A stretch of DNA of 64,000 nt, taken from Thauera phenylacetica B4P (GTDB taxonomy: Bacteria > Pseudomonadota > Gammaproteobacteria > Burkholderiales > Rhodocyclaceae). This document shows, one piece after another, positions 34,833-41,848 of the stretch (positions are counted from its first letter, which is position 1; every line of letters starts with the position of its first letter). The notes beneath the pieces were generated by a model, which was not told where the DNA came from, searched no databases, and worked only from the letters and a program-made list of their open reading frames with translations. The stretch lies in the NCBI RefSeq assembly GCF_000310225.1, contig NZ_AMXF01000001.1, forward strand, positions 1-64,000. The letters are read 5' to 3'. The position numbers were made by a program, and so were the translations under genes.

Positions 34833-34859
34833 CCGGATGAGATTGAGTGTTTCATCCGG
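34833..34859 (-). promoter_or_regulatory. Leader hairpin in front of receptor 1
   Basis: CCGGATGA and TCATCCGG (8-bp perfect stem, 11-nt loop) end just before the GAG of the receptor ribosome binding site (CCGGAG, 9 bp before the ATG at 34821). It could modulate translation or mark an mRNA processing site between fecR and receptor. Confidence 0.55.
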
Positions 34860-34910
34860 TATGCCCCGCAGCGGGCCAAAAGGGGAACTGCGGTGTGCGC
34901 ACCGATCCGC

Positions 34911-35933
34911 TCAGCGCGCGCGGATGTGCACGCCACCCGCCGGTGTGCGCTCGACGCGCACCGGCAAGGCGCTCTCCAGTGCGGCGAGGATGACGGGGAT
35001 GTCGCGGCTGGGCTGGGCGATGGGGTAGGCACCCACGAGCCGCAAGGGTGCGGCCTGCGGGCTGACCGTGACGGAAACCGAGGTGTAGCGCGAGAGCTCG
35101 GCCACAAAAGCGGCCAGGGGAATGTCGTCGGCGACCAGTTGGCCGCGCGACCAGCTTTCTCGCGCCAGGTCGGCGCGGCCGTCGGGTTCGATGCCATCCG
35201 CGGTGAAGCGGGCCTGCCGGCCGGCGGGTACGTCCAACTGCGCGCCGTTGGCCAGGCTGATGCGCACGGCGCCCTCGAACACGGCAACGTGGCCGCTGAA
35301 TGCCTCGTTGCGGGCATCGCCGCGCACCGCAAAGCGGGTGCCCAACGCGGTGAGGCGCGCACAAGGGGTATCGACGACCAGCGCGCGGGCGGGCGCCTGC
35401 GTGTCGGGGGCGGAATCGACCAGGATTTCTCCGGCGTGCAGCACGATGCGCCGCAACGACCGGCCGAAGTCCACATCCACCGCCGTGGCGGTGTTGAGGT
35501 CCAGGCGCGTGCCGTCCGGGAGCGTGAGGCTGCGCTGTTCGCCGATGTCCGTGCGGTGGTCGGCACGGGCCACGGCGTACTCGTGCAGCCAGCCCTGCCA
35601 GGGCAGCGTCAAGCGGGCCAGCAGGCCGGCCCCGACCGTCACGCCGCCCAGGCTCAGCACCCGCAGCGCGCGGCGGCGTCCAGCCGACTGCGCCTTGGCG
35701 AGGGTGTCGCGCAGTGCCTGTGCCGGGGCGGCGTTGGCGGCCTGGGCGAAGGGCTGGCTGATGGCCTTGACCCGCTCCCAGACGCGGGCGTGGGCGGGGT
35801 CGGCATCGATCCAGGCGCGCCAGCGCCTGCGCTGCTCTTCGCTGGCCTGTTCGTCGTGCAGCACGGCGAACCATTCGGCCGCCTCGCGCTGGACGATGCG
35901 CTCGTCGTCGGCGGCGTCGCCCCTATCGGCCAT
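34911..35933 (-). CDS. FecR-type anti-sigma/sigma regulator 1
   Basis: 340 aa. N-terminal cytoplasmic DUF4880 (QREAAEWFAVLHDEQASEEQ, WRAWIDADPAHARVWERV) binds the sigma factor; a single membrane helix (LRVLSLGGVTVGAGLLARL, about residues 92-110); periplasmic FecR domain (GEQRSLTLPDGTRLDLNTAT, ALGTRFAVRGD, VFEGAVRISLANG, AGRQARF) and a C-terminal STN-like segment (LRLVGAYPIAQPS) that meets the receptor STN. It overlaps fecI-1 by 11 bp and precedes receptor 1. Confidence 0.93.
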   Translation of the reverse strand: MADRGDAADDERIVQREAAEWFAVLHDEQASEEQRRRWRAWIDADPAHARVWERVKAISQPFAQAANAAPAQALRDTLAKAQSAGRRRALRVLSLGGVTVGAGLLARLTLPWQGWLHEYAVARADHRTDIGEQRSLTLPDGTRLDLNTATAVDVDFGRSLRRIVLHAGEILVDSAPDTQAPARALVVDTPCARLTALGTRFAVRGDARNEAFSGHVAVFEGAVRISLANGAQLDVPAGRQARFTADGIEPDGRADLARESWSRGQLVADDIPLAAFVAELSRYTSVSVTVSPQAAPLRLVGAYPIAQPSRDIPVILAALESALPVRVERTPAGGVHIRAR

Positions 35934-36483
35934 CGTCGGCCTGCAGGCAGCACAGCATGGCCTGCGCCATGTACTTCTTGACCATGCGCTCGCCCACGCC
36001 GAGCCGCTCGCCGATCTGTTTGTAGGTCAGCCCGTCGAGCTGCGAGAGCAGGAAAGCCTCGCGGACCTTGGGCTTGAGCGTGTCGAGCAGGCGGTCGATC
36101 TCGACCAGGGTTTCGAGCAGGATGGCGCGCACCTCCGGTGCCGGGGCCACCGGTTCGGGCAGGGCCGCCAGCGTCGCGACCCAGGCCTCTTCCAGTTGTT
36201 GGCGGCGCCAGTGGTTGGACACCAAGCCCTTGGCCACCGTGGTCAGGTAGGCGCGTGGCTCGCGCAGCTCATCCAGCGCCAGCGCCTCGCGCCTAGAGAG
36301 CAGCCGCACGAAGGTGTCGTGCGCCAGATCGGCGGCCTGGTGCGAGCAGCCCAGTTTGCGGCGCAGCCAGCCGTACAGCCACCCGTGGTGGTGGCTGTAG
36401 AGGGCATGCACTTGCTGCTGGATGGCGGATTCGGCGGCGGACACGAACACCCTTGCGCGGAAGTTGGCTGGGGTGCTCGGCAC
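35923..36483 (-). CDS. FecI-type ECF sigma factor 1
   Basis: 186 aa when started at GTG 36483; a second GTG at 36444 with AAGG six bases upstream gives the more usual start MSAAESAIQQQVHALYS and is at least as likely. Sigma-70 region 2: HHGWLYGWLRRKLGCSHQAA and DLAHDTFVRLLSRREAL; region 4: LKPKVREAFLLSQLDGLTYK, QIGERLGVGERMVKKYMAQA. It should direct RNA polymerase to the receptor promoter on siderophore binding. A Fur-box-like sequence lies just upstream. Confidence 0.93.
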   Translation of the reverse strand: MPSTPANFRARVFVSAAESAIQQQVHALYSHHHGWLYGWLRRKLGCSHQAADLAHDTFVRLLSRREALALDELREPRAYLTTVAKGLVSNHWRRQQLEEAWVATLAALPEPVAPAPEVRAILLETLVEIDRLLDTLKPKVREAFLLSQLDGLTYKQIGERLGVGERMVKKYMAQAMLCCLQADDGR

Positions 36484-36492
36484 CTTGGCTGG

Positions 36493-36517
36493 GAATAAGA
36501 ATGGTTCGCATTTTATC
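36493..36517 (-). promoter_or_regulatory. Fur-box-like site upstream of fecI-1
   Basis: On the coding strand GATAAAATGCGAACCATTCT then TATTC, alike to the sites in front of the other two fecI genes (50385, 60683). The shared core AATGCGAAnnATTC resembles the Fur consensus in its 6-bp NATWAT-like units. Iron repression through Fur is the expected control. Confidence 0.7.
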
Positions 36518-36606
36518 GTGTTGTGTCAGAGGGGCGCAATTTCGTGCTGACGGCCCTCACACATCCAACTCGCCCTGGGTCATGCCACCGCCCCGACCTT
36601 TTGTTG

Positions 36607-37119
36607 TCAGAGTGTCTGTTTCTGATGTCGCTTGACAGATCCTGGTGCGCTGGCATTGCAAGCCGAGCACACGCCGACAAGTGTCAGTCTCTGGTTGAGA
36701 TGAAAGCCGAGCCTGGCGGCACCCTCGAAGAGCTGCGTAAGTAGCGCATCGCTACCGAGTGCCTGGGCATGCCCGCATCGGCGGCAGACGAAGTGCGGTT
36801 GGGCGGCTTCACCTTCCGGCACCATGCTGTAGAACGTGCGCGCGCCAAGTTGTGTCGCTTGCGCGATGCGCGCCTTGTCCAACTCGGCGAGAATCCGATA
36901 CACCGAAGTGAGGTTCACGCGCCAGGTCGCGGCCTTCGTCCATCGGTGCACGGCCTCGGCATCCAGAAAGCGACCGCGGTTGTCGTGCAGGGCCCTCAGC
37001 ACTGCGCGCCGTGCCAGCGTGAGCCTGAGTCCCGAAGCACGCAAGCGCTGGAGCGTCGCCGTCCCTGGCTGCCAGGAGAGCTGGTTCGTATCGCTAGGGG
37101 TGGGTGTCTGAACTGGCAT
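36607..37119 (-). CDS. Fur/Zur-family metal-dependent repressor
   Basis: 170 aa. Winged helix about residues 20-95 (LRLTLARRAVLRALHDNRGR, NLTSVYRILAELDKARIAQA), metal-binding dimerisation domain with two CxxC structural zinc pairs (Cys112/115 in VCRRCGH and Cys151/154 in VCSACNA) and His in PHFVCRRC. Last gene of the DUF3649-PepSY-DUF3325-tonB-exbB-exbD operon, 75 bp after exbD, so it is likely an iron-status regulator of this cluster; Zur-like specificity cannot be excluded. Confidence 0.88.
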   Translation of the reverse strand: MPVQTPTPSDTNQLSWQPGTATLQRLRASGLRLTLARRAVLRALHDNRGRFLDAEAVHRWTKAATWRVNLTSVYRILAELDKARIAQATQLGARTFYSMVPEGEAAQPHFVCRRCGHAQALGSDALLTQLFEGAARLGFHLNQRLTLVGVCSACNASAPGSVKRHQKQTL

Positions 37120-37194
37120 CGCGGTACCGGCCTCAAGCCGTGGCCGCCAAAGTAACGAGCCAAGTCGCTGCCGAAGTGGCCATGCTCGTCATGC

Positions 37195-37608
37195 TCAGTT
37201 CCCCGGCTCGGTCACGAAGCCGAGCTTGAGCACGCCGGAGCGTTGCACGGTGGCCATGACCTGCGCCACGCGCTCGTACTCCACCTTGCGGTCACCGCGG
37301 ATGAACACCTCGGGCTGCGGCTCTTTCCTGGCTGCCGCCTCCAGGCGCTGGCCGAGTTGTTCGTCGCTCACGCGCTCGTCGTTCCAGAAGACGCTGCCGT
37401 CGGTCGTGACCGACAGGTTCACCGTCTCGGGTTTGACCAGGTTGGGCGTGTTGTCCGCGCGGGGCAGGTCCAGCTTGACCGAGTGGGTGAGCACCGGCAC
37501 GGTGATGATGAAGATGATCAGCATCACCAGCATCACGTCGATCAGCGGCACCATGTTGATGTCGCTGACCACGTCGTCGTTGTCGTTGAGATTGCCGCCG
37601 AAGGCCAT
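37195..37608 (-). CDS. exbD: Biopolymer transport protein ExbD
   Basis: 137 aa. Short cytoplasmic start, one membrane helix (VPLIDVMLVMLIIFIITVPV) with the proton-carrying Asp24, then a periplasmic domain (VNLSVTTDGSVFWNDERVSD, VFIRGDRKVEYERVAQVM, GVLKLGFVTEPGN). Couples proton motive force to TonB with ExbB. It starts 1 bp after the exbB stop. Confidence 0.95.
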   Translation of the reverse strand: MAFGGNLNDNDDVVSDINMVPLIDVMLVMLIIFIITVPVLTHSVKLDLPRADNTPNLVKPETVNLSVTTDGSVFWNDERVSDEQLGQRLEAAARKEPQPEVFIRGDRKVEYERVAQVMATVQRSGVLKLGFVTEPGN

Positions 37609-37609
37609 G

Positions 37610-38353
37610 TCAGCCTCCTTGAGTGGCGAGCCTGGCCGGCGCCTTGCGGGCCGGTGCTGCCGGTGCGCTGGCCCTGGCCACCGGCGAGCCGGTCAGGAAG
37701 TAGGCGTGCAGTTGCCGTGCGAAGCGATTGAGCTTGTTCACCACGCCTTTGTTGTTGCGCGTGAGCGCGTTGTAGCCCAGCACCGCCGGGATCGCGACGA
37801 ACAGGCCGAACGCGGTCATGATCAGCGCTTCGCCCACCGGACCGGCCACCTTGTCGATGCTGGCCTGGCCCGAGGTGCCGATGCCCACCAGCGCGTGGTA
37901 GATGCCCCAGACGGTGCCGAACAGCCCGACGAAGGGCGCGGTGGAGCCCACCGAGGCCAATACCGCCAGACCAGACTGCATGCGCTCGGCGCTTTCGTCG
38001 ATGGCGCCGCGCAGGCTTTCGGTCAGCCACTCGGCCAGGCTGATCTGCCCGTGCAGGTCGTCGCCGTTGCTGCGGTGGTGGTCCACTGCTGCCTGGGCTT
38101 CGGCGGCCACGTGGCGGAAGGGGTTGGCCTCGCCGTGTTCGTCCAGCAGCGCCATGCCTTCGGCAAAGCTGTGCGTGTGCCAGAAGCCAGCCATGGCGCG
38201 GCTGGCCCGGCGTAGCCTGGCCGCGCGCCATGTGCGGGTGACGATGATGGTCCACGACACGATGGACATCAGCAGCAGCGCGACGGCCACGCATTTGATG
38301 ACGGCATCGCCCTGGTTCCAGAGTGCGGCAATGCCGTAGGGATTGGATGGCAT
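37610..38353 (-). CDS. exbB: Biopolymer transport protein ExbB
   Basis: 247 aa, three membrane helices (about 18-38, CVAVALLLMSIVSWTIIVTR; 130-155, VLASVGSTAPFVGLFGTVWG; 170-195, GEALIMTAFGLFVAIPAVLG) with the MotA/TolQ/ExbB family core. Forms the motor around ExbD and energises TonB. A Pro/Ala-rich tail (ARASAPAAPARKAPARL) is unusual but harmless. Placed 53 bp after tonB. Confidence 0.96.
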   Translation of the reverse strand: MPSNPYGIAALWNQGDAVIKCVAVALLLMSIVSWTIIVTRTWRAARLRRASRAMAGFWHTHSFAEGMALLDEHGEANPFRHVAAEAQAAVDHHRSNGDDLHGQISLAEWLTESLRGAIDESAERMQSGLAVLASVGSTAPFVGLFGTVWGIYHALVGIGTSGQASIDKVAGPVGEALIMTAFGLFVAIPAVLGYNALTRNNKGVVNKLNRFARQLHAYFLTGSPVARASAPAAPARKAPARLATQGG

Positions 38354-38406
38354 GGGTGGGATCTCCTAAAAAGGTTGGATTCGGAAGGGTTCGCGGAACC
38401 CGTCGA

Positions 38407-39099
38407 TCAGGAGCTGTACTCGAAATCGATGGGCTGCACGTACCAGTAGGGAATGGGTTCGTCGCCGCGTTTGGCGGGCACGTAGCGCCAGCGGCGCACG
38501 GCCTCCAGTGCGGCTTCGTCCAGACGCGGGTAGCCGCTGCTGCGCTTGAGCCTGATCTCGCCCACGCTGCCGTTGGGCAGGATGTACACGTCGAACAGCA
38601 CGCGCCCCTCTTCGCGCAAGCGGCGCGACTGCGCCGGGTACACCGGCGCCGGGTTGTTGAGGTGGGATGCGTCGGAGCGCGGCGGTGCCACCGGCTCCGG
38701 CTCGGCCTTGGGCGACGGGGCGGGTGCAGGTGCGGCGGCCGGCACGGGCTGCATCGGTTCGGCAGGCGCTGGCGTGTCATTCACCGGCGGCTCGGGTTCG
38801 GCCAGCGGGGCGGTCACGGCACGCTCCGAGGGCGGCGCCTTGGGCAAGGGCGGCACGGGTGTCGGGCGCGGCTTGACCACCGGTTTGGGGCGGGGCGGCT
38901 CGGGCTGCATGGGCAGCGGTTGAGGCTCGGTCACCGGCGCCTGCGAGACGAGCTGCCCCGCCACGGAAGGCGGGATCACCGGCGTCGGACTGCGCGCCAG
39001 TGCGGTCGTGGCAAGCCACAGGAGGACGAGATGCGCTGCGCCGACCAGTGCGAACGGGGCGGCTTGGCGAAAGAGGTTGGGAGGGGCGGTCGCGGGCAT
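38407..39099 (-). CDS. tonB: Energy transducer TonB
   Basis: 230 aa from ATG 39099. N-terminal membrane anchor (PFALVGAAHLVLLWLATTAL), long Pro/Glu/Lys-rich periplasm-spanning linker (about 45-140, EPPRPKPVVKPRPTPVPPLP), and C-terminal TonB domain (YPAQSRRLREEGRVLFDVYI, LPNGSVGEIRLKRSSGYPRL, VRRWRYVPAKRG). It should serve all five receptors here, which share one TonB-box sequence. The upstream frame extends without a good start. It follows DUF3325 after 65 bp. Confidence 0.95.
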   Translation of the reverse strand: MPATAPPNLFRQAAPFALVGAAHLVLLWLATTALARSPTPVIPPSVAGQLVSQAPVTEPQPLPMQPEPPRPKPVVKPRPTPVPPLPKAPPSERAVTAPLAEPEPPVNDTPAPAEPMQPVPAAAPAPAPSPKAEPEPVAPPRSDASHLNNPAPVYPAQSRRLREEGRVLFDVYILPNGSVGEIRLKRSSGYPRLDEAALEAVRRWRYVPAKRGDEPIPYWYVQPIDFEYSS

Positions 39100-39164
39100 G
39101 TCAGTGGAAGAGGGGGCAGAGACGGCAGTCCCCCCAAGGGGCGGCGCGTCAGGTTGTGGCGGTG

Positions 39165-39497
39165 TCACGAGGCGGACGTCGATGGCTCCGGCTTTGGCTG
39201 CGCCGTCACCAGCGCCAACCAGCGCGGCCGATAGGCGAGCACCAGCGCCACCGTCAAGGCGGCGACCGTCATCAACCCCAGCCAAATCACGGTTCCGGTG
39301 GCTCCGCCTGCGTGAGCCGCGCAGGTGGTCAACGCCGCGCCCAGGCCGATGACGCCTGCACACCGTAGCAGCAGGCACTGCTTGCGTGATGGCGCGCGCT
39401 GCCAGACCTGTCGGTGATGCCGCTCCATGGCCAGGGCAAGCGCCACGAAGCCGGCCAGGCTCAACAGCAAGGCCATCAGGTGTGCAAGCGCCGCCAT
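39165..39497 (-). CDS. DUF3325 membrane protein
   Basis: 110 aa from ATG 39497, overlapping the PepSY stop (TGATG). Three hydrophobic helices (LMALLLSLAGFVALALAMER, LLLRCAGVIGLGAALTTCAA, VIWLGLMTVAALTVALVLAY). DUF3325 proteins occur beside PepSY and DUF3649 genes in iron-uptake operons; their exact role is unknown, probably assisting the PepSY protein. Confidence 0.85.
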   Translation of the reverse strand: MAALAHLMALLLSLAGFVALALAMERHHRQVWQRAPSRKQCLLLRCAGVIGLGAALTTCAAHAGGATGTVIWLGLMTVAALTVALVLAYRPRWLALVTAQPKPEPSTSAS

Positions 39498-41119
39498 CAC
39501 CGTATGGCCCCCGCCGTGGATGCTTCCACCGTCATCAAGGTCGCTGATGCGGACTGCCTCGCTGCGTTTCTCGCCTTGCGAGCTAGATGCCGCGCCAGGC
39601 CCGCGAACACCGCCCCCAGCGCGAGCATGGCGAGGTCGAACCCCGCCATCACCCAGTCGCCCTGCGGCAGCGACGCACCCAGGTGGCGGTGGGTGGTCAG
39701 CGCATTGAGCACCGGCAGCAGGCCAAATGCCAGCGCCGCCACAGTCGCTTGCTCGCTCCAGGCGCGCGCCACCGGGCGCAGCGCCGCGTGCAGCAGCAGT
39801 GCGGCCCAGACGATGAAGAGCACATGTGCTTCCCACGCCGCCCGATCAGACAGGGCCAGCGGCAGCAGCCGGTTGGCCCAGAAATACGCCGCAATACCCA
39901 CGGGCAGGCCGATGATGCCGCCCACATTGAGCCGCTCTACCAACCACAGCCCGCCATGCACGCGCCCCGCCTTGGCTGCGCGCTGCCGGCGCTTGACGGC
40001 CCATAGCACCAGGCCGGTGGCGATCATGGCGGCGCCCATCAGGCCCGAAAGCACGTACAGCCCACGCAGCAGCGGCCCCGCATACAGCCCCTCGTGCAAA
40101 CCCAGCAGCACGTCGCGCACTGCCTTCGGTGTCGAGCCCGCGGCCGGCAGCACATGAAGCAGTGCGCCGTTCGTGCCGTCGAACACCAGGGTTTCGCTGC
40201 TGCTCAGCGGGGAACTGTCTTCCCTGGCGCGCAGCGCGACCCGCGCGTTCGCGTCGCCGGGGTAACGGATGTCGATGCGGCTGAGTTTGTCCGCGCCCCA
40301 GCGTGCTTCAGCAAGCGCCAGCATGGGTTGCAAGGGCGCCAGCGGTGCGGGTCGGCCCGCGCGCTCCAGATGCAGGCCACCTTCGAACGTTTCGTTGAAG
40401 AACACCTCGCGCCCGCTCTTGCCGGTGGCGGCGTCCGGCGCATAGTGGGCTGAGACCACCAGCGGCAGGTAGACAAACATCATGAACACCAGCCCGGACC
40501 AGGTGATCATGAGTTGGAAGGGCAGCGTCAGCACGCTCATCAGGTTGTGCGCGTCCAGCCACGAGCGCTGCCCCTTGCCCGGCCGGAAGGTGAAGAAGTC
40601 GGCAAAGATCTTCTTGTGCACCACGATGCCGGTGACCAGCGCCACCAGCAGGAACATCGCCGCCACGCCCACCAACCAGTCGCTCACGCCGCGCGGCAGG
40701 TAGTGCAGTTGCCAGTGCATTTGGTAGAGAAACTGCCCGCCGCCGGTGGCGCGTGCGCCGAGCGATGCAAGCGGCGCCCCCGAGGCCGCGTCCAGGTCCA
40801 GATCGCCATCGGCCTGCGGGCCTTTGCCCGCCTGCCAGAAGACGGAAAGGTGCAAGGCTTCGCGCCCGGTTGGCAGGCTGATGAACCAGCGATCGGCCTG
40901 CGGTGCGCGCTGTGCGAGCAAGGCGAGCGCCTTTTCTGCGGCCGGCGCCGGTTCCATCGCCTGGGCGACCGGGGGCAGTTCGGGCTGCATCCAGCGGTCG
41001 ATCTCGGTATCCAGATAGCCCGCCGTGCCGGTGACGAACATGAAATAAAGCACCCAGCCCAGCAGCAAGCCGGCCCAGGTGTGCAGCCAGGCCATCGAGG
41101 CGCGGAAGGTTTCCTTCAT
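39497..41119 (-). CDS. PepSY-domain inner-membrane protein 1 (iron-siderophore utilisation)
   Basis: 540 aa from ATG 41119. Start segment FRASMAWLHTWAGLLLGWVL with His typical of PepSY_TM proteins; further helices at about 140-165 (LVGVAAMFLLVALVTGIVVH), 195-220, 335-360 and four more in the C-terminal extension (LVERLNVGGIIGLPVGIAAY, VMAGFDLAMLALGAVFAGLA). PepSY loops contain PLSSSETLVFDGTNGALL. Related proteins (FpvG, PiuB type) reduce ferric siderophores at the inner membrane; that role is inferred here. Followed by DUF3325 and tonB in the same operon. Confidence 0.9.
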   Translation of the reverse strand: MKETFRASMAWLHTWAGLLLGWVLYFMFVTGTAGYLDTEIDRWMQPELPPVAQAMEPAPAAEKALALLAQRAPQADRWFISLPTGREALHLSVFWQAGKGPQADGDLDLDAASGAPLASLGARATGGGQFLYQMHWQLHYLPRGVSDWLVGVAAMFLLVALVTGIVVHKKIFADFFTFRPGKGQRSWLDAHNLMSVLTLPFQLMITWSGLVFMMFVYLPLVVSAHYAPDAATGKSGREVFFNETFEGGLHLERAGRPAPLAPLQPMLALAEARWGADKLSRIDIRYPGDANARVALRAREDSSPLSSSETLVFDGTNGALLHVLPAAGSTPKAVRDVLLGLHEGLYAGPLLRGLYVLSGLMGAAMIATGLVLWAVKRRQRAAKAGRVHGGLWLVERLNVGGIIGLPVGIAAYFWANRLLPLALSDRAAWEAHVLFIVWAALLLHAALRPVARAWSEQATVAALAFGLLPVLNALTTHRHLGASLPQGDWVMAGFDLAMLALGAVFAGLARHLARKARNAARQSASATLMTVEASTAGAIR

Positions 41120-41145
41120 GGTGCTGCCCTCAAAAGTCGTTCGTC

Positions 41146-41207
41146 GGGCCGCCCCAAGAACGACGCTACCCCCTCGGGGGGCCTGGCAAGGCCAGGTTTG
41201 GGGGCGC
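41146..41207. repeat. GC-rich intergenic repeat between DUF3649 and PepSY genes
   Basis: GGGCCGCCCCAAGAACGACG, ACCCCCTCGGGGGGC and the perfect hairpin CCTGGC-AAG-GCCAGG (41182-41196). Same style as the elements at 3590 and 29144: GGCCGCCC start and C-run/G-run core. Confidence 0.55.
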
Positions 41208-41492
41208 TCATGTCGCCACCCAGGCCGCTGCCCCGGCCAGCACCACCGCACCGAGCATGCCAAGACCGGCGTGGCGGGCACTCTTCGCCGCGAAGGCCCA
41301 CATCACCGCCGCCGCGTAGAGCGGAAACGCCGCCAGCATGCCCGTGAGCACGCCATCGGCGCGCGACAGCGGCAGAGCCCCGGCCAGGGCGATGGCAGTG
41401 AGCACGGTCAACGCGTAGCCGCCCAGAACGGCGGATGCCACTCGGGCGAGGACGGGCAGGGCAGAGGCGAGTGAAAGCGGCGGATGACGCAT
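41208..41492 (-). CDS. DUF3649 membrane protein
   Basis: 94 aa with three hydrophobic segments (VASAVLGGYALTVLTAIALA, GVLTGMLAAFPLYAAAVMWA, GLGMLGAVVLAGAAAWVAT), the whole length of the DUF3649 family, which is found at the head of PepSY-DUF3325 iron operons. Probably a partner of the PepSY protein in the membrane. First gene of the operon running to the fur-family gene. Confidence 0.85.
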   Translation of the reverse strand: MRHPPLSLASALPVLARVASAVLGGYALTVLTAIALAGALPLSRADGVLTGMLAAFPLYAAAVMWAFAAKSARHAGLGMLGAVVLAGAAAWVAT

Positions 41493-41525
41493 CGATTGTT
41501 GTTCTTTGAGGATCGGGGTAATTGC

Positions 41526-41544
41526 AAATGAGTCTTACTCTTTC
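41526..41544 (-). promoter_or_regulatory. Possible Fur-type operator before the DUF3649-tonB-exbBD operon
   Basis: AAATGAGTCTTACTCTTTC contains GAGT-CTT-ACTC and lies 34 bp before the start of the DUF3649 gene. AT-rich against its surroundings; partial likeness to Fur boxes (AATGAG...). Weaker than the fecI sites. Confidence 0.4.
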
Positions 41545-41733
41545 TATAGACGCACGACGGCCGAAAATGTGCAGTCCTTTGGTGGGTTTTCTCTATCCGG
41601 TCAACCTCGCCATCGGCAGAACTTCGACCATGACCTTCCCCTACCAGCGAAAGACGAACGCGGCGGCTGGGCAGAGGCGGGGCCGCCGAAGTCAATTCCA
41701 GGCGGTGGCGGCACTTCGGGGAGGTATGGGAAA
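41545..41733. other. Intergenic stretch between receptor 2 and the tonB operon
   Basis: No gene seen. It should hold the operon promoter near 41545-41580. The part 41660-41733 resembles the tail after receptor 1, consistent with duplication of receptor plus downstream DNA. Confidence 0.4.
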
Positions 41734-41760
41734 CCTGTACGCGGCGCGGCCGCGCACAGG
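41734..41760 (-). terminator. Hairpin downstream of TonB receptor 2
   Basis: CCTGT and ACAGG flank GCGCGGC/GCCGCGT: a stem of about 12 bp with one mismatch and a CGC loop, followed on the coding strand by TTTCCC. It lies about 90 bp past the receptor stop and likely ends its transcript. Confidence 0.6.
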
Positions 41761-41848
41761 GGTCTCACTTGCTATGACACGCGAGATCGGAAAAAGGACA
41801 CTCGCTCAGGTGTTGCCTCACGAAGTTGTCATACATGCCGATATTCGT

